In this document: positions 18,841-28,837 of the stretch, piece by piece
Layout of the letters: each line of letters begins with the position of its first letter
Position numbering within the stretch: position 1 is the first letter of the stretch
Assembly (NCBI RefSeq): GCF_001592945.1
Contig: NZ_LRPB01000006.1
Coordinates: 124,001 to 188,000 of the forward strand
Length of the DNA: 64,000 nucleotides
Reading direction: 5' to 3'
From: Roseivirga seohaensis
GTDB taxonomy: Bacteria; Bacteroidota; Bacteroidia; Cytophagales; Cyclobacteriaceae
Notes under the pieces: model-generated
Told to the model about the DNA's origin: nothing
The model's database searches: none
What the model saw: only the letters and a program-made list of their open reading frames with translations
Position numbers and translations under genes: made by a program

Positions 18841-19845
18841 TTATTTTTTATCCTTGTCGTCAGACTTTCTTCTTGAAGTCGATTTTTGCTCTGGATTAGC
18901 AATAGATTCTCTCATGTCCGTATCGGCTTGAATGTTCTCCATTTTATAATAATCCATCACTCCTAAACGACCGCTTCTGAAAGCTTCGGCCAATGCTTTA
19001 GGCACTTCTGCTTCCGCTTCAATTACCTTAGCCCTTGCCTCTTGCGACTTGGCTTTCATTTCTTGTTCTTGAGCAACGGCCATCGCACGTCTTTCTTCTG
19101 CCTTAGCTTCTGCTACTTTCAAGTCGGCCTGTGCTTGGTCAGTTTGAAGTATCGCGCCAATGTTCACCCCTACATCTACATCCGCAATGTCAATAGAAAG
19201 AATTTCGAATGCAGTTCCAGCATCCAAACCACGGCTTAGTACCAGTTTCGAAATTTTATCTGGGTTGGCTAACACTTCTTTATGAGAAGCAGCAGAACCA
19301 ATTGAAGTTACAATACCTTCACCTACTCTGGCAAGGATAGTATCTTCACCTGCTCCCCCAACTAATTGCTGAATGTTAGCACGAACGGTTACTCTTGCCA
19401 CAGCCACCAACTGAATACCATCAGCAGCCACAGCCGCTACTTTAGGCGTAGTGATTACTTTTGGGTTTACCGAAATCTGTACTGCTTCAAATACATCTCT
19501 ACCCGCAAGATCAATTGCTGTAGCTTGTTTAAAGCCTAAAGTGATGTTTGCTTTGTCGGCAGAAATAAGTGCTTTAATTACAGAAGGAACATGGCCACCT
19601 GCTAAATAATGAGTTTCAAGTTCAGTAGTAGTAAGCTCCAAACCCGCTTTTGTAGCCGTAATCATAGCGTCTACTACAATTCTTGGCGGTACTTTTCTAA
19701 TACGCATGAACACAAGTTCAAGCAAGCCTACCTTAACATTCGAAAACCTAGCCGTAATCCATAGATTGACTGGCACGAAATAGAAAAAAGCAAAAAACAG
19801 AATTATACCGGCTCCTATGGCCACCAGCGTTATGTATTCATTCAT
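18841..19845 (-). CDS. floA: Flotillin-like protein FloA
   Basis: A 334-residue membrane-associated scaffold of functional membrane microdomains. An N-terminal membrane segment ([22 protein letters not shown]) is followed by an SPFH-like domain with [22 protein letters not shown] and [16 protein letters not shown], both diagnostic of FloA/UPF0365. There is then an Ala/Glu-rich coiled-coil (~residues 225-290) and a charged tail. It lies 2 nt downstream of an NfeD-family gene, the usual partner. This is an operon of two, transcribed nfeD then floA. Confidence 0.95.
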   Translation of the reverse strand: MNEYITLVAIGAGIILFFAFFYFVPVNLWITARFSNVKVGLLELVFMRIRKVPPRIVVDAMITATKAGLELTTTELETHYLAGGHVPSVIKALISADKANITLGFKQATAIDLAGRDVFEAVQISVNPKVITTPKVAAVAADGIQLVAVARVTVRANIQQLVGGAGEDTILARVGEGIVTSIGSAASHKEVLANPDKISKLVLSRGLDAGTAFEILSIDIADVDVGVNIGAILQTDQAQADLKVAEAKAEERRAMAVAQEQEMKAKSQEARAKVIEAEAEVPKALAEAFRSGRLGVMDYYKMENIQADTDMRESIANPEQKSTSRRKSDDKDKK

Positions 19846-19847
19846 AT

Positions 19848-20321
19848 CTAATTATTTATTCGTTCAACTGTAATTCTATTCCCTAGAACTTTAATGATTT
19901 CAATTCTACTACCTGATTCAATGTGAGAACCCATGGAAACTACTTCGTAACTTTTATCTCCAAACTCCCCTTTGCCAACAGGCTTTAAATCAGAAATTGC
20001 AATTCCTTCCATCCCAACTTCCAAGCCCAAAGAGTAACCCTCATTGAATTTACCCTTGTTAGTGTCTTTGAGTGAAAACCGATCCCAGGATTTCGATTTA
20101 AAGCTAAAGTAAATGGCCACCACCGAAATAAGAAAAGAGCCCACAAGCATATAATTACCTGCCAAAGCACCGTGTTTCTCATAGGTAAGGTAAATCCCCG
20201 CGCAAGTAAGGGCAAAGCCAACCACACCTACTACGGTAGTACCTGGCACAAAGAGCAATTCTATATAAATTAGAATCAACCCGATGATCACCAATAGAAT
20301 AATAGCAATCCACTCTCCCAT
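19848..20321 (-). CDS. NfeD-family membrane protein, FloA partner
   Basis: A 157-residue protein with three or four N-terminal membrane helices and a C-terminal OB-fold of ~60 residues ([30 protein letters not shown]... [16 protein letters not shown]), the standard short NfeD layout. NfeD proteins pair with flotillins and stomatins and help organise them in the membrane. Directly upstream of floA with 2 nt spacing. No protease (ClpP-like NfeD1a) domain is present. Confidence 0.9.
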   Translation of the reverse strand: MGEWIAIILLVIIGLILIYIELLFVPGTTVVGVVGFALTCAGIYLTYEKHGALAGNYMLVGSFLISVVAIYFSFKSKSWDRFSLKDTNKGKFNEGYSLGLEVGMEGIAISDLKPVGKGEFGDKSYEVVSMGSHIESGSRIEIIKVLGNRITVERINN

Positions 20322-20368
20322 TTGCTCAGCTTTTTAAACTTGTCCGAATATACTATTTATTAGTAATA

Positions 20369-21847
20369 TCAGTACGCTTTTGCAAAAAGTACTCGGCCAG
20401 CAGATGGTTTTCCAGAGTAGATACAAACACTAGCTTCTTCTTTTCTATCTAAAGGAATACAACGTATGGTTGCTTTAGTCTCTGTTTTAATCTTGTCTTC
20501 GGTTTCGGCTGTACCATCCCAATGAGCAGAAACAAAGCCTCCCTTCCCATCAATAACTTTTTTGAAATCATCATAAGTATCCACCTCAGTAGTGTTTTCG
20601 GCTCTGAAATTGAATGCTTTTTGATAAATAGAATTCTGAATTTCTTCTAATAAAGCTTCAACTTTATCGGCCAAGTTATTTTCTAAGCTGAAAAGTTCTT
20701 TTTCACCAGTGTCTCTTCGGGCAATTTCAACAGAGTTATTTTCTAAATCCTTTGGTCCAATGGCCAGCCTAACTGGCACACCTTTTAATTCCCATTCGGC
20801 AAATTTGAAACCTGGCTTGTAAGTGTCACGGTTATCAAATTTCACAGAAATACCTTTAGCTTTCAAACCTTTGGTAAGCTCAGCTACTTTATCAGAAATG
20901 GTTTGAAGTTGTTCTTCTCCTTTATATATAGGTACAATTACCACCTGTATTGGCGCCAATTTTGGAGGAAGCACTAAGCCTTGATCATCTGAATGCGCCA
21001 TAATCAACGCTCCGATCAACCTTGTACTTACACCCCATGAAGTTCCCCAAACAAAATCTTGCACTCCTTCTTTATTCGTAAATTTCACATCGAAAGCCTT
21101 TGCGAAATTCTGCCCTAAGAAGTGAGAAGTTCCCGCTTGAAGCGCTTTTCCGTCTTGCATCAAAGCTTCGATACAATAGGTTTCTACAGCACCTGCAAAC
21201 CTTTCGCTTTCTGATTTTATTCCTTTAACCACTGGCATGGCCATGAAATTTTCAGCGAACTCAGCATAGACATTCATCATTTGCACAGATTCGTCAATTG
21301 CTTCTTGCTTAGTAGCATGAGCGGTATGCCCTTCTTGCCAAAGAAATTCGGCTGTTCTTAAGAAAAGGCGAGTTCGCATTTCCCATCGAACCACATTAGC
21401 CCATTGGTTTATGAGTAGAGGTAAATCTCTGTAAGATTGCACCCAGTTCTTATAAGTGTTCCAAATTACTGTTTCCGAAGTTGGCCTAACAATAAGTTCT
21501 TCCTCCAATTTAGCATCAGGATCCACTACAACTCCCTTTCCGTCAGGGTCGTTCATTAAACGATAATGAGTGACTACGGCACATTCCTTAGCAAACCCCT
21601 CTACATGGTCAGCTTCTTTACTTAGGTATGATTTTGGAATGAAAAGAGGGAAATATGCATTCACATGCCCAGTTTCTTTAAACATTCGATCAATCTCTGC
21701 CTGCATTTTCTCCCAGATGGAAAAGCCATAGGGTTTGATTACCATGCAACCACGAACAGGTGAATTTTCAGCTAAATCTGCTTTTTTCACCAGCTCATTG
21801 TACCACAACGAGTAATCTTCACTTCTTTTTGGTAATCCTTTGCTCAT
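20369..21847 (-). CDS. proS: Prolyl-tRNA synthetase, short (archaeal/eukaryote-like) type
   Basis: 492 residues, the size of the ProS type without the bacterial editing insertion. Class II motifs are visible: motif 2 region ([30 protein letters not shown]), motif 3 region ([28 protein letters not shown]) and the anticodon-binding domain beginning [13 protein letters not shown]. The protein ends in ...FAKAY, the conserved C-terminal aromatic of this subtype, with most zinc-domain cysteines lost. It charges tRNA-Pro. A minus-strand TATCTTTG (21908-21901) 53 nt upstream is a good -7 box. Confidence 0.97.
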   Translation of the reverse strand: MSKGLPKRSEDYSLWYNELVKKADLAENSPVRGCMVIKPYGFSIWEKMQAEIDRMFKETGHVNAYFPLFIPKSYLSKEADHVEGFAKECAVVTHYRLMNDPDGKGVVVDPDAKLEEELIVRPTSETVIWNTYKNWVQSYRDLPLLINQWANVVRWEMRTRLFLRTAEFLWQEGHTAHATKQEAIDESVQMMNVYAEFAENFMAMPVVKGIKSESERFAGAVETYCIEALMQDGKALQAGTSHFLGQNFAKAFDVKFTNKEGVQDFVWGTSWGVSTRLIGALIMAHSDDQGLVLPPKLAPIQVVIVPIYKGEEQLQTISDKVAELTKGLKAKGISVKFDNRDTYKPGFKFAEWELKGVPVRLAIGPKDLENNSVEIARRDTGEKELFSLENNLADKVEALLEEIQNSIYQKAFNFRAENTTEVDTYDDFKKVIDGKGGFVSAHWDGTAETEDKIKTETKATIRCIPLDRKEEASVCIYSGKPSAGRVLFAKAY

Positions 21848-21900
21848 ATCAGTTGTTTGGTATGAATCTTGTTTGTTAATGGTTGTTAAAATAGTTGATA

Positions 21901-21908
21901 CAAAGATA
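21901..21908 (-). promoter_or_regulatory. Candidate -7 promoter element of proS
   Basis: TATCTTTG on the minus strand matches TAnnTTTG. A TTGG rather than TTTG sits about 22 nt upstream (934-931), so the -33 element is imperfect. Confidence 0.45.
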
Positions 21909-21980
21909 TATCATTCGATTATTTTATCGACCAATTTTGATAAATACACGTTAACATAAAAAAGCCAAGGAGGAAACATC

Positions 21981-23456
21981 ATGAAAAGACGAGACTACAT
22001 CCGGATATTAATGGCACCACTCAGTATGCTTACGGTGTTTGCATGCTCACCAAACCAATTTCAATCTTCCCAAGAGTATGATGATGTATACTTTACATCA
22101 GCAGACAGAACAAGCAAACCAACGATTATTGAATCGACAAAAGAAATTGAGTCTTCTAACGAAAAAGCATTTTCGCTGGGTGACTATTCAAGCGAATCGG
22201 TAGACCCTATGCTGGTAACAAAATACAACAATAGCCAGGATAGAGAAGTAGTCTATTTTGAAGAAGGCCCTTTGGTAACCAAAGCCAGCGAGCTAAACTA
22301 TGATGATTTCATATACGATTACGAAAATGAAAACTTGGCCTATTATGAATTACCATTAGACTGGAATACAGATTGGGATAGAAACAGTTTTAATAGTCTT
22401 ATGGCAAATGATTTTCAATTCCAATTGGCTTGGTATGAACAATACTATTTAAACCGTGATTTCAGAATGAACAACTACCTATCTGGAAGATATGGTAATA
22501 GAAGAAATGGATTTGGTACTCCAAGAGTAGGTTTAGATATCGCATTTGTTTCTGCAGGTTATTCTCCTTACTTTTTTTCCAGCATGACTTATGTAAGTTT
22601 GAATAGATTCGGTTCTTTTGATCCATTCTGGAGCCCTTATTATGATCCATTCTGGGACTATGGCGGATTTTATTCACCATTCTACACCTCATACAACTAT
22701 TACGGTCGCCCTTGGGGATGGAGTAGATGGAACAGAAGGCCATATAACTATTATTACACTAGTAATTATTACTACAACAATGAGGGAAATCTAGTAAACC
22801 GAAATGGTAGAGATGTGACTAGAGGCGGTAGAATAACTTCAACTTCTGTAAGTAGTGTAAGAACTGATGCTGTAAATGGTTCAACTCCGAATACGCGTTC
22901 TGCTAGATATGCTAGTGATTTAGGTACCAGAGGATCTAGATCTGGAGGCTCTACAGATAGCTATCAAGTAATAGGGGGAAGAAATAGCTCTACAGCTACT
23001 ACAGCTGGCAATACTAGAAGTTCAAGGGTAAATACCAATGCTTATCAGTTTTCTAACGACAGCCGATTAACACGTTCAAACGTAGTAAGAAGCAGCACAG
23101 CCAGAAGTAGCAGAAGCACTACCTCTCGAGTAACTTCAGGAAGAAGTAGTTCTTCTAGTAGCAACTTATTTAGCAGATCAAGTTCTACAAGATCGGCAAC
23201 ACCAACTTACAGTCGATCTTCAAGCAGTAGCAGAAGTTCTGGCGTGTCCGCCAGTAGATCTTCCTCGAGCTCATCAAGAAGTAGTGGAGTTTCTTCTAGT
23301 AGAAGTAGCAGTTCTTCTTCGAGCAGATCATCGGGAACAGTGAGTAGTTCTTCTTCAAGAAGTTCTAGCTCTAGCAGCCGCTCTGGTAATACCAGCAGTT
23401 CTAGCTCATCAAGAAGTAGTAGTAACAGTTCATCAAGAAGCGGAAGAGGTAATTAA
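21981..23456 (+). CDS. Lipoprotein with Ser/Arg-rich low-complexity C-terminus, unknown function
   Basis: A 491-residue lipoprotein (lipobox VFAC, Cys22). Residues ~100-280 are rich in Tyr, Asn, Phe and Trp (for example SFDPFWSPYYDPFWDYG and NYYYTSNYYYNNEG). From ~300 to the end it is a repetitive Ser/Arg tract of SRSSSSS-like units. The basic, disordered tail would be exposed from the outer membrane or periplasm and could bind polyanions, but no function is known. The gene has an unusually strong Shine-Dalgarno, AAGGAGG at 21967-21973, 7 nt before the ATG, which is rare in this phylum. It is followed 25 nt later by a FadL-type porin, so the two are probably co-transcribed. Confidence 0.8.
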   Translation: MKRRDYIRILMAPLSMLTVFACSPNQFQSSQEYDDVYFTSADRTSKPTIIESTKEIESSNEKAFSLGDYSSESVDPMLVTKYNNSQDREVVYFEEGPLVTKASELNYDDFIYDYENENLAYYELPLDWNTDWDRNSFNSLMANDFQFQLAWYEQYYLNRDFRMNNYLSGRYGNRRNGFGTPRVGLDIAFVSAGYSPYFFSSMTYVSLNRFGSFDPFWSPYYDPFWDYGGFYSPFYTSYNYYGRPWGWSRWNRRPYNYYYTSNYYYNNEGNLVNRNGRDVTRGGRITSTSVSSVRTDAVNGSTPNTRSARYASDLGTRGSRSGGSTDSYQVIGGRNSSTATTAGNTRSSRVNTNAYQFSNDSRLTRSNVVRSSTARSSRSTTSRVTSGRSSSSSSNLFSRSSSTRSATPTYSRSSSSSRSSGVSASRSSSSSSRSSGVSSSRSSSSSSSRSSGTVSSSSSRSSSSSSRSGNTSSSSSSRSSSNSSSRSGRGN

Positions 23457-23481
23457 TAAAACTCACAAAAACTCACAAAAC

Positions 23482-25020
23482 ATGAAACTTGGAATAAAGC
23501 TTATTATGATAAGCCTGGGCGTGGTTTGCCTATTTCAAACCTCTCAGGCACAAATTCAACAAGGATCCTTTGGTTATTATAATGATGCCTTAAGGTATAG
23601 TCAATTACAAAACTTTGGAACTGCGAGATTTTCAGCATTAGCAGGTTCTGGTTCGGCACTTGGTGGAGACATTAGCTCTGCTATTTACAACCCCGCTGGG
23701 CTTGGTGTTTTCAATAGATCTCAATTCACCTTTACCCCTGGTTTTTCAACTTTACAAACTGAAGGAAATTCCTTTGGTACTATTAATAAAGATGAAGCCA
23801 CCAAATTCACCATCGCTAATTTAGGCGTAGTGATCAATTTCAATAAGGGAGATCTTGTTCCTGGAACATTTAGAGGGGGATCATTGGCCGTTACATACAA
23901 TAGGATTAATGACTTTAATAGAAATGTTCTGTCCAGCGGATTCAATGGCAACAACTCCATTATTGACAATATGCTCCAGCAGGCGGATGGCTTTTTTCCA
24001 GAAGAGCTTAATGGAATAGCTCAAACTGGATACGACCATTATATTATCAACCCTGACCCCAATGATGAAACACTCTACCATTCTCCGGTTTTAGGTTTTC
24101 CCACACAAACGGAAACTCTTAGAACTAAAGGTTATACCGATCAGGTGAATATTGCATACGGAACCAATTTTGACGACAAAATATATTTAGGGGCTGGAAT
24201 GGGAATTACCTCTTCTAGCTACACGAATAGTAGAATTTATACGGAAAGCTTTACCAACGAACCACTTAAATCTTTTACCATAGATGAAAGACTAGAGTTG
24301 AATGGAACGGGTGTAAACTTCAATATTGGCGCAATTATTCGTCCTATGGATGCTTTGAGAGTGGGCTTATCTTACACATCTCCTACCTACAACAACTTTA
24401 ATGAAGAGGGAGACAATATTTACGTTTCGGACTGGAATAATTACGATGTTTCAAATTTTAGAAATAACCAAGGCAATCGCATCATTTTGGAAGACACTGT
24501 TCTGAACAGATTAGAAACCGCAACAGACATATTTGTTTCTACTTTCAATTTAAGGACACCTTCAAAATTGAATGCTGGCTTGGCCTTTTTCTTTAATAAA
24601 AACGGATTTATCACAGCGGATATCGAGCATTTAAATTATGCCAATGCCAATATTTCATCGAATGATTTCTTTACTGGGCCTGACAATGCCACCATTGAAA
24701 ATATTTACAATTCTGTAACCAACATTAAACTAGGTGGAGAATACCGCTACGAGATGTTTAGGTTTAGGCTAGGTTATGCAAACTATGGCGACCCATACAA
24801 AAGTAATTTTGACGGAGTAGAATTAGATAGATCGAGAAAGATTGTTTCAGGTGGTTTAGGAATTAATATGGGGAAATACTTCTTCGATTTAGCCTTAGTA
24901 AACACCAAATATGATCAATCATTTAGAAGTTATAGAATGGCAGTGCTCGAAGATTCTCCATTGACAATCATTAAGCACAATTTTACAAATGCAAAACTGA
25001 CTTTTGGATTGAATTTCTAA
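23482..25020 (+). CDS. OmpP1/FadL-type outer-membrane protein
   Basis: A 512-residue barrel with a signal peptide ending QTSQAQ. The segment ALRYSQLQNFGTARFSALAGSGSALGGDISSAIYNPAGLGVF is the conserved N-terminal hatch of Bacteroidota FadL/OmpP1 proteins. Strong strand alternation continues to the C-terminal KLTFGLNF, which ends in the aromatic expected for BAM recognition. The substrate is probably hydrophobic (fatty acids or aromatics). It follows the Ser/Arg-rich lipoprotein by 25 nt. Confidence 0.88.
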   Translation: MKLGIKLIMISLGVVCLFQTSQAQIQQGSFGYYNDALRYSQLQNFGTARFSALAGSGSALGGDISSAIYNPAGLGVFNRSQFTFTPGFSTLQTEGNSFGTINKDEATKFTIANLGVVINFNKGDLVPGTFRGGSLAVTYNRINDFNRNVLSSGFNGNNSIIDNMLQQADGFFPEELNGIAQTGYDHYIINPDPNDETLYHSPVLGFPTQTETLRTKGYTDQVNIAYGTNFDDKIYLGAGMGITSSSYTNSRIYTESFTNEPLKSFTIDERLELNGTGVNFNIGAIIRPMDALRVGLSYTSPTYNNFNEEGDNIYVSDWNNYDVSNFRNNQGNRIILEDTVLNRLETATDIFVSTFNLRTPSKLNAGLAFFFNKNGFITADIEHLNYANANISSNDFFTGPDNATIENIYNSVTNIKLGGEYRYEMFRFRLGYANYGDPYKSNFDGVELDRSRKIVSGGLGINMGKYFFDLALVNTKYDQSFRSYRMAVLEDSPLTIIKHNFTNAKLTFGLNF

Positions 25021-25033
25021 AACCTAGTTTTAG

Positions 25034-25552
25034 CTAAGGGTTTAAATACGAGATAACTTTATCCAGTGTGATTCGGTTGTCTCGTATTTTTATTTTGGCC
25101 TCATTATAAAAAGAGAGTCTTCTTTCGGCCAAATCACGCACTTCCTGAATCAAATCTTGCTGATCGTAACTTTTAAAAAGTGGTCTTTTTTCAACGCCCT
25201 GATCTAGTATTCGCAAGGCTAAATCTCCGGGACTAACATCTAAAAATATCGTGGTTCCCATTTCATTCATATGATCCATATTGAAATGGAAACAAGGTGC
25301 CCCACCACCAGTAGCCATCACAAACTGCTCATTGGCAGAACCTAGATTTCTCAGTGTCTCCTTTTCTTTAATTCTGAAGTTCCCCTCTCCTTGAAAATCG
25401 AAGTATTCGGGAATGGACTGCCCCACCACCTTAACAACTTCAGCGTCCAAATCGATGAACTGGACACCTAAATGTTCGGCCAATTGTTTTCCAATTGTAG
25501 TTTTACCCGAGGCTGGTAAGCCCACTAAATAAATCCTGCCGATTTGATTCAT
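25034..25552 (-). CDS. aroK: Shikimate kinase
   Basis: 172 residues. P-loop GLPASGKTTIGKQLA, FIDLDAEV (shikimate-binding Asp), FRIKEKETL and ATGGGAPC give the full shikimate kinase signature, and the lid region contains EKRPLFK. It phosphorylates shikimate at O3 in the chorismate pathway. It overlaps the last base of the upstream DoxX-type gene and is last in a three-gene unit with DUF1599. Confidence 0.95.
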   Translation of the reverse strand: MNQIGRIYLVGLPASGKTTIGKQLAEHLGVQFIDLDAEVVKVVGQSIPEYFDFQGEGNFRIKEKETLRNLGSANEQFVMATGGGAPCFHFNMDHMNEMGTTIFLDVSPGDLALRILDQGVEKRPLFKSYDQQDLIQEVRDLAERRLSFYNEAKIKIRDNRITLDKVISYLNP

Positions 25553-26544
25553 TACCTGAAATTGGACATTAAATCACTGGCCGATGGAATATCGTTGTAA
25601 TGCCATTTCTTTAAGATTGTTCCGTTTTCTATCAGTACTAAACCAGGGTTTGAGCGCACCATAGTTTTGAGCAAAGTAGCATCGGAATACACATAAGGAA
25701 TGGCCAATTGAACACTATGCCTTAGCTCTTCAAATTGCTGGCCAGAGGAAGCAGTTACTGCAATTGCCTCCACTTGATTCCCTAAGGCACTAATCAATGC
25801 GTTTAAATCAAGGTATGAATCCGCATCGGTTTTGTTCGCTTCGTGAATTACCACCAACAGCTTTCTTCCTGTCAGAATATTTTGCGTTTCGTCTGCCGTA
25901 TCGCTCCACATGGCAAAATTAGTGATTTTAGGCACCTCATTTGGGTCATTTCCGGGTGGCAGCATTTCGGTAGGAATATGGGTTCTTTCCTTATAAGCTC
26001 TGAAATCGATAAAAGGTAAATGAGCAATGGCCAAGAATGAAATCACCAAGCAAAACACAAGCGTTCCTGCCAAAGCAATTGACTTAGTTTTAATGCCAGC
26101 TGTAAGTTCTTCTTTCTTCCGATTAATGAATAGCACCAGTATTAAAACCAAGAGAATGATGTCTTTAGTAAACGATTCCCAAGGCGTAAGTTTAATGGCA
26201 TCGCCAAAACAACCGCAGTCGGTTACTTTATTGAAATAGGCTGAATAGAAAGTAAGGAAGGTGAAAAACACAATCATGGCCAAAAGCAACTTGGTTACGA
26301 TTTGCGGCTTATACCTCAACAATACTGCTAGCCCGAGTACTATTTCTAAAGTAGAAAGCAGCACTGAAAGGAATAATGCAGCTGGTTTTAGTGCATCAAA
26401 AAATGGAGCAATATCTACTGAGAAAACGGTAAAATATTCCTCTAGTTTTATCTGCGTCCCTACAGGGTCGTTAATCTTAATTAGGCCAGAGAAAATAAAA
26501 AGTCCTCCTACCAAATACCTTGAAATCGAGGTTAATAGCTTCAT
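25552..26544 (-). CDS. BT_3928-type protein: DoxX-like membrane domain with thioredoxin-like C-terminus
   Basis: A 330-residue protein. Four helices of DoxX/MauE type (LVGGLFIFSGLIKINDPVGTQIKLEEYF...) include FNKVTDCGCFGDAIKLTPWESFTKD, a Cys pair typical of MauE-like membrane proteins. The C-terminal ~110 residues resemble a thioredoxin fold without a CxxC. The start at ATG 26544 overlaps the DUF1599 stop as ATGA. This gene, DUF1599 and aroK form a compact unit often seen in Bacteroidota. A redox role is possible from the family; no substrate is known. Confidence 0.85.
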   Translation of the reverse strand: MKLLTSISRYLVGGLFIFSGLIKINDPVGTQIKLEEYFTVFSVDIAPFFDALKPAALFLSVLLSTLEIVLGLAVLLRYKPQIVTKLLLAMIVFFTFLTFYSAYFNKVTDCGCFGDAIKLTPWESFTKDIILLVLILVLFINRKKEELTAGIKTKSIALAGTLVFCLVISFLAIAHLPFIDFRAYKERTHIPTEMLPPGNDPNEVPKITNFAMWSDTADETQNILTGRKLLVVIHEANKTDADSYLDLNALISALGNQVEAIAVTASSGQQFEELRHSVQLAIPYVYSDATLLKTMVRSNPGLVLIENGTILKKWHYNDIPSASDLMSNFR

Positions 26545-27089
26545 GATTTTGAAAATTTCATTAAGATCAAGCAAAACACTGCGTAATTGATCATGTCTTG
26601 ATAATTGGCATCAATTCCTTCAGAAATGATGGTTTGCCCTTGGTTGTCTTCAATCTGCTTCACGCGGAGCAATTTCATCAGAATAATATCCGTCATAGAA
26701 CTCACCCGCATGTCGCGCCAAGCTTCACCATAATCGTGATTTTTATTCATTAACAGATTAAAAGTGCTTTCCACTTTTTGGTCGTACAAAGGTTCAAGGG
26801 TTTCCACTTCCATTTCGAAGGGGTCATCTTCGCTCAACTCCATCTGGATCAACGCAATAATACAGTAATTGATAATGCCTATAAACTCTCCAGCAATATC
26901 ATCGCCCACCTTCTGATTTCCTTTATTCTGAATAGATTGAATGCGCTTGGCCTTGATAAAAATCTGATCCGTGATAGAAGGCAGCCTGAGTATTCTCCAT
27001 GCCGTTCCGTAATCTTTGGTCTTCTTCAGAAATATGTCTTTACAGGCCTCTATAACTTGCTTATATTCGCCTACCGTTTGCTCCTTCAA
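26541..27089 (-). CDS. DUF1599 protein with two internal repeats
   Basis: 182 residues, soluble. The sequence contains two copies of one motif: KKTKDYGTAWRILRLPSITDQIFIKAKRIQ and NKNHDYGEAWRDMRVSSMTDIILMKLLRVKQIE. The K/N-x-DYG-x-AWR pattern is the DUF1599 signature and resembles the metal-binding core of the nucleotide pyrophosphohydrolase (MazG/dUTPase-like) all-alpha superfamily, which is only a guess at function. It is divergent from folP with 31 bp between starts. Confidence 0.85.
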   Translation of the reverse strand: MKEQTVGEYKQVIEACKDIFLKKTKDYGTAWRILRLPSITDQIFIKAKRIQSIQNKGNQKVGDDIAGEFIGIINYCIIALIQMELSEDDPFEMEVETLEPLYDQKVESTFNLLMNKNHDYGEAWRDMRVSSMTDIILMKLLRVKQIEDNQGQTIISEGIDANYQDMINYAVFCLILMKFSKS

Positions 27090-27120
27090 GTTGAGTGATT
27101 TTAATTGCTAAAGGGAATTT

Positions 27121-27978
27121 TTGAAAGCGAAAGATAAAATATTTCAGGTTAAAAAGACATTGAACTTACGTGGAAATCTAGTTTCGCTCGATACGCCTGC
27201 AGTAATGGGTATTTTAAACATTACCCCTGATAGCTTTTATTCGCTTGGCAGACAAAACACTGAGAAAGAAATTCTATCAACAGCTGAAAATATGCTGGCA
27301 GAAGGCGCCCTCATTTTAGATATTGGTGGTTATTCTTCTCGCCCAAATGCCGAAGATATAAGTACCGAAATTGAAACTGACCGAATCAGCAAAGCTCTAG
27401 CACTTATCGTTAAAGAATTTCCTGAAGCCTATATTTCTATCGATACATTTAGAAGTTCAGTAGCCAAGGTTGCAATCGACCAAGGCGCCTGCATTATCAA
27501 CGATATTTCTGGCGGAACATTAGACACCAACATGTTTGAGACTGTTACTAAATTGAATGTGCCTTACATTATGATGCACATGAGAGGAACACCCCAAAAC
27601 ATGGCTCAGCAAACCGACTATAAAAATTTATTAAAAGAGGTTATTTTATTCTTCAGCGAAAGAGTAGAAAAACTGCGAATTTTGGGCGTAAAGGATATTA
27701 TTCTTGACCCTGGCTTTGGTTTTGCAAAAACCGCAAAACAGAGTTATGAGATTCTCCAAAATTTGGATTATTTTAAAGGATTGCGGTTACCTTTGCTCGC
27801 TGGCTTATCCAGAAAATCTATGATTTATAAAACTCTAGGTATTTCGGCTGAAGAAGCACTCAATGGCACTACTGCCTTAAACATGGCTGCGCTTATAAAT
27901 GGGGCTTCTATTCTTAGGGTACACGATGTGAAAGCCGCAGTAGAAACAGTTAAACTATATAAATCAATACATCCTTGA
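27121..27978 (+). CDS. folP: Dihydropteroate synthase
   Basis: 285 residues, TIM barrel. GILNITPDSFYSLG (pterin and PPi site), ILDIGGYSSRP, FISIDTFRSSVA, INDISGG, MHMRGTPQNM and DPGFGFAKT are all present, so the enzyme should be active in folate synthesis. The start must be the TTG at 27121: an in-frame TAA lies at 27109 and the next ATG is inside the first conserved motif. It ends overlapping the cdaA start (TTGA). Confidence 0.95.
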   Translation: MKAKDKIFQVKKTLNLRGNLVSLDTPAVMGILNITPDSFYSLGRQNTEKEILSTAENMLAEGALILDIGGYSSRPNAEDISTEIETDRISKALALIVKEFPEAYISIDTFRSSVAKVAIDQGACIINDISGGTLDTNMFETVTKLNVPYIMMHMRGTPQNMAQQTDYKNLLKEVILFFSERVEKLRILGVKDIILDPGFGFAKTAKQSYEILQNLDYFKGLRLPLLAGLSRKSMIYKTLGISAEEALNGTTALNMAALINGASILRVHDVKAAVETVKLYKSIHP

Positions 27979-28823
27979 TTTACGCTTTTAAAATAGGATT
28001 TCTAGAAGTACGATGGGTCGATATTATCGATATCCTACTCGTAAGTGTATTGCTATATCAGGTTTATAAGCTCTTAAAAGGAAGCGTAGCAGTAAGGGTT
28101 TTGGTTGGCTTTCTTTCACTGTACCTTATTTATTTGGTGGTAAGGGCTGCTCAAATGGAGTTACTGGCAGGTATTCTTGGTCAGTTTATGGGGGTTGGAG
28201 TTTTAGCCGCTATCATCATCTTCTCTCAAGAAATCAGAAAATTCTTACTTATTCTAGGCAAAACTTCCTTCCGAAAAAACGGAGTGCTTGAATCACTACT
28301 GATTTGGCGGAAAAAGAAACCTAAAGTGAACATGAACCTTACCGCTGTAATTGAAGCCTCAAAGAGTTTATCAGGTTCAAACACTGGGGCTCTGATGGTG
28401 TTTTCCAGAAATACTGAGCTCAAGTTTTATGCAGATTCCGGTGACCTTTTGGATGCCTTTATTTCCAAAAGACTACTGATTTCCATTTTCAATAAATACA
28501 GTCCATTGCACGATGGCGCGGTAATTCTGTACGAAGGGAAAATAAAAGCTGCGCGTTGCCTTTTGCCTGTAAGCGAGAGGGAAAACCTACCCGCTCAATA
28601 TGGCTTACGACATAGGGCTGCATTAGGAATGTCTGAGGCCACCGACACACTTATCCTAATCATTTCAGAAGAAACCGGGCAAATGTCAATTGCAAGAAAT
28701 GGCAAAATAGACAGTAACCTTTCGGCCCCAGAAATCAGGAAAAGATTAAACCGTTATTTAAGCGAAGAAGAGGAAGAAGCCACAGAAACCGACAAGAAAG
28801 AAAGTCTTGAAGTGGCCTCTTGA
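27975..28823 (+). CDS. cdaA: Diadenylate cyclase CdaA
   Basis: 282 residues. Three N-terminal membrane helices are followed by a DAC domain with the catalytic motifs DGAVILYEGKIKAARCLLPVSE (DGA) and GLRHRAALG (RHR). It makes c-di-AMP from two ATP at the inner membrane. It starts with a TTG whose last bases overlap the folP TGA, implying translational coupling. No CdaR-like regulator or GlmM follows, unlike Firmicutes; the next gene is convergent after 14 bp. Acidic C-terminal tail (SEEEEEATETDKKES). Confidence 0.93.
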   Translation: MIYAFKIGFLEVRWVDIIDILLVSVLLYQVYKLLKGSVAVRVLVGFLSLYLIYLVVRAAQMELLAGILGQFMGVGVLAAIIIFSQEIRKFLLILGKTSFRKNGVLESLLIWRKKKPKVNMNLTAVIEASKSLSGSNTGALMVFSRNTELKFYADSGDLLDAFISKRLLISIFNKYSPLHDGAVILYEGKIKAARCLLPVSERENLPAQYGLRHRAALGMSEATDTLILIISEETGQMSIARNGKIDSNLSAPEIRKRLNRYLSEEEEEATETDKKESLEVAS

Positions 28824-28837
28824 TTAAAAAACGCTTT

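Noticed and set aside
22860-23456. Ser/Arg tract as a sequencing or assembly artefact
   Set aside because: Codon use varies (AGT, AGC, TCT, TCA, AGA), the frame stays open to a stop and the neighbouring gene follows at normal spacing.
27975-28823. c-di-AMP control of the Pel operon through CdaA
   Set aside because: Located 17 kb away with housekeeping genes; nothing in the sequence links them.
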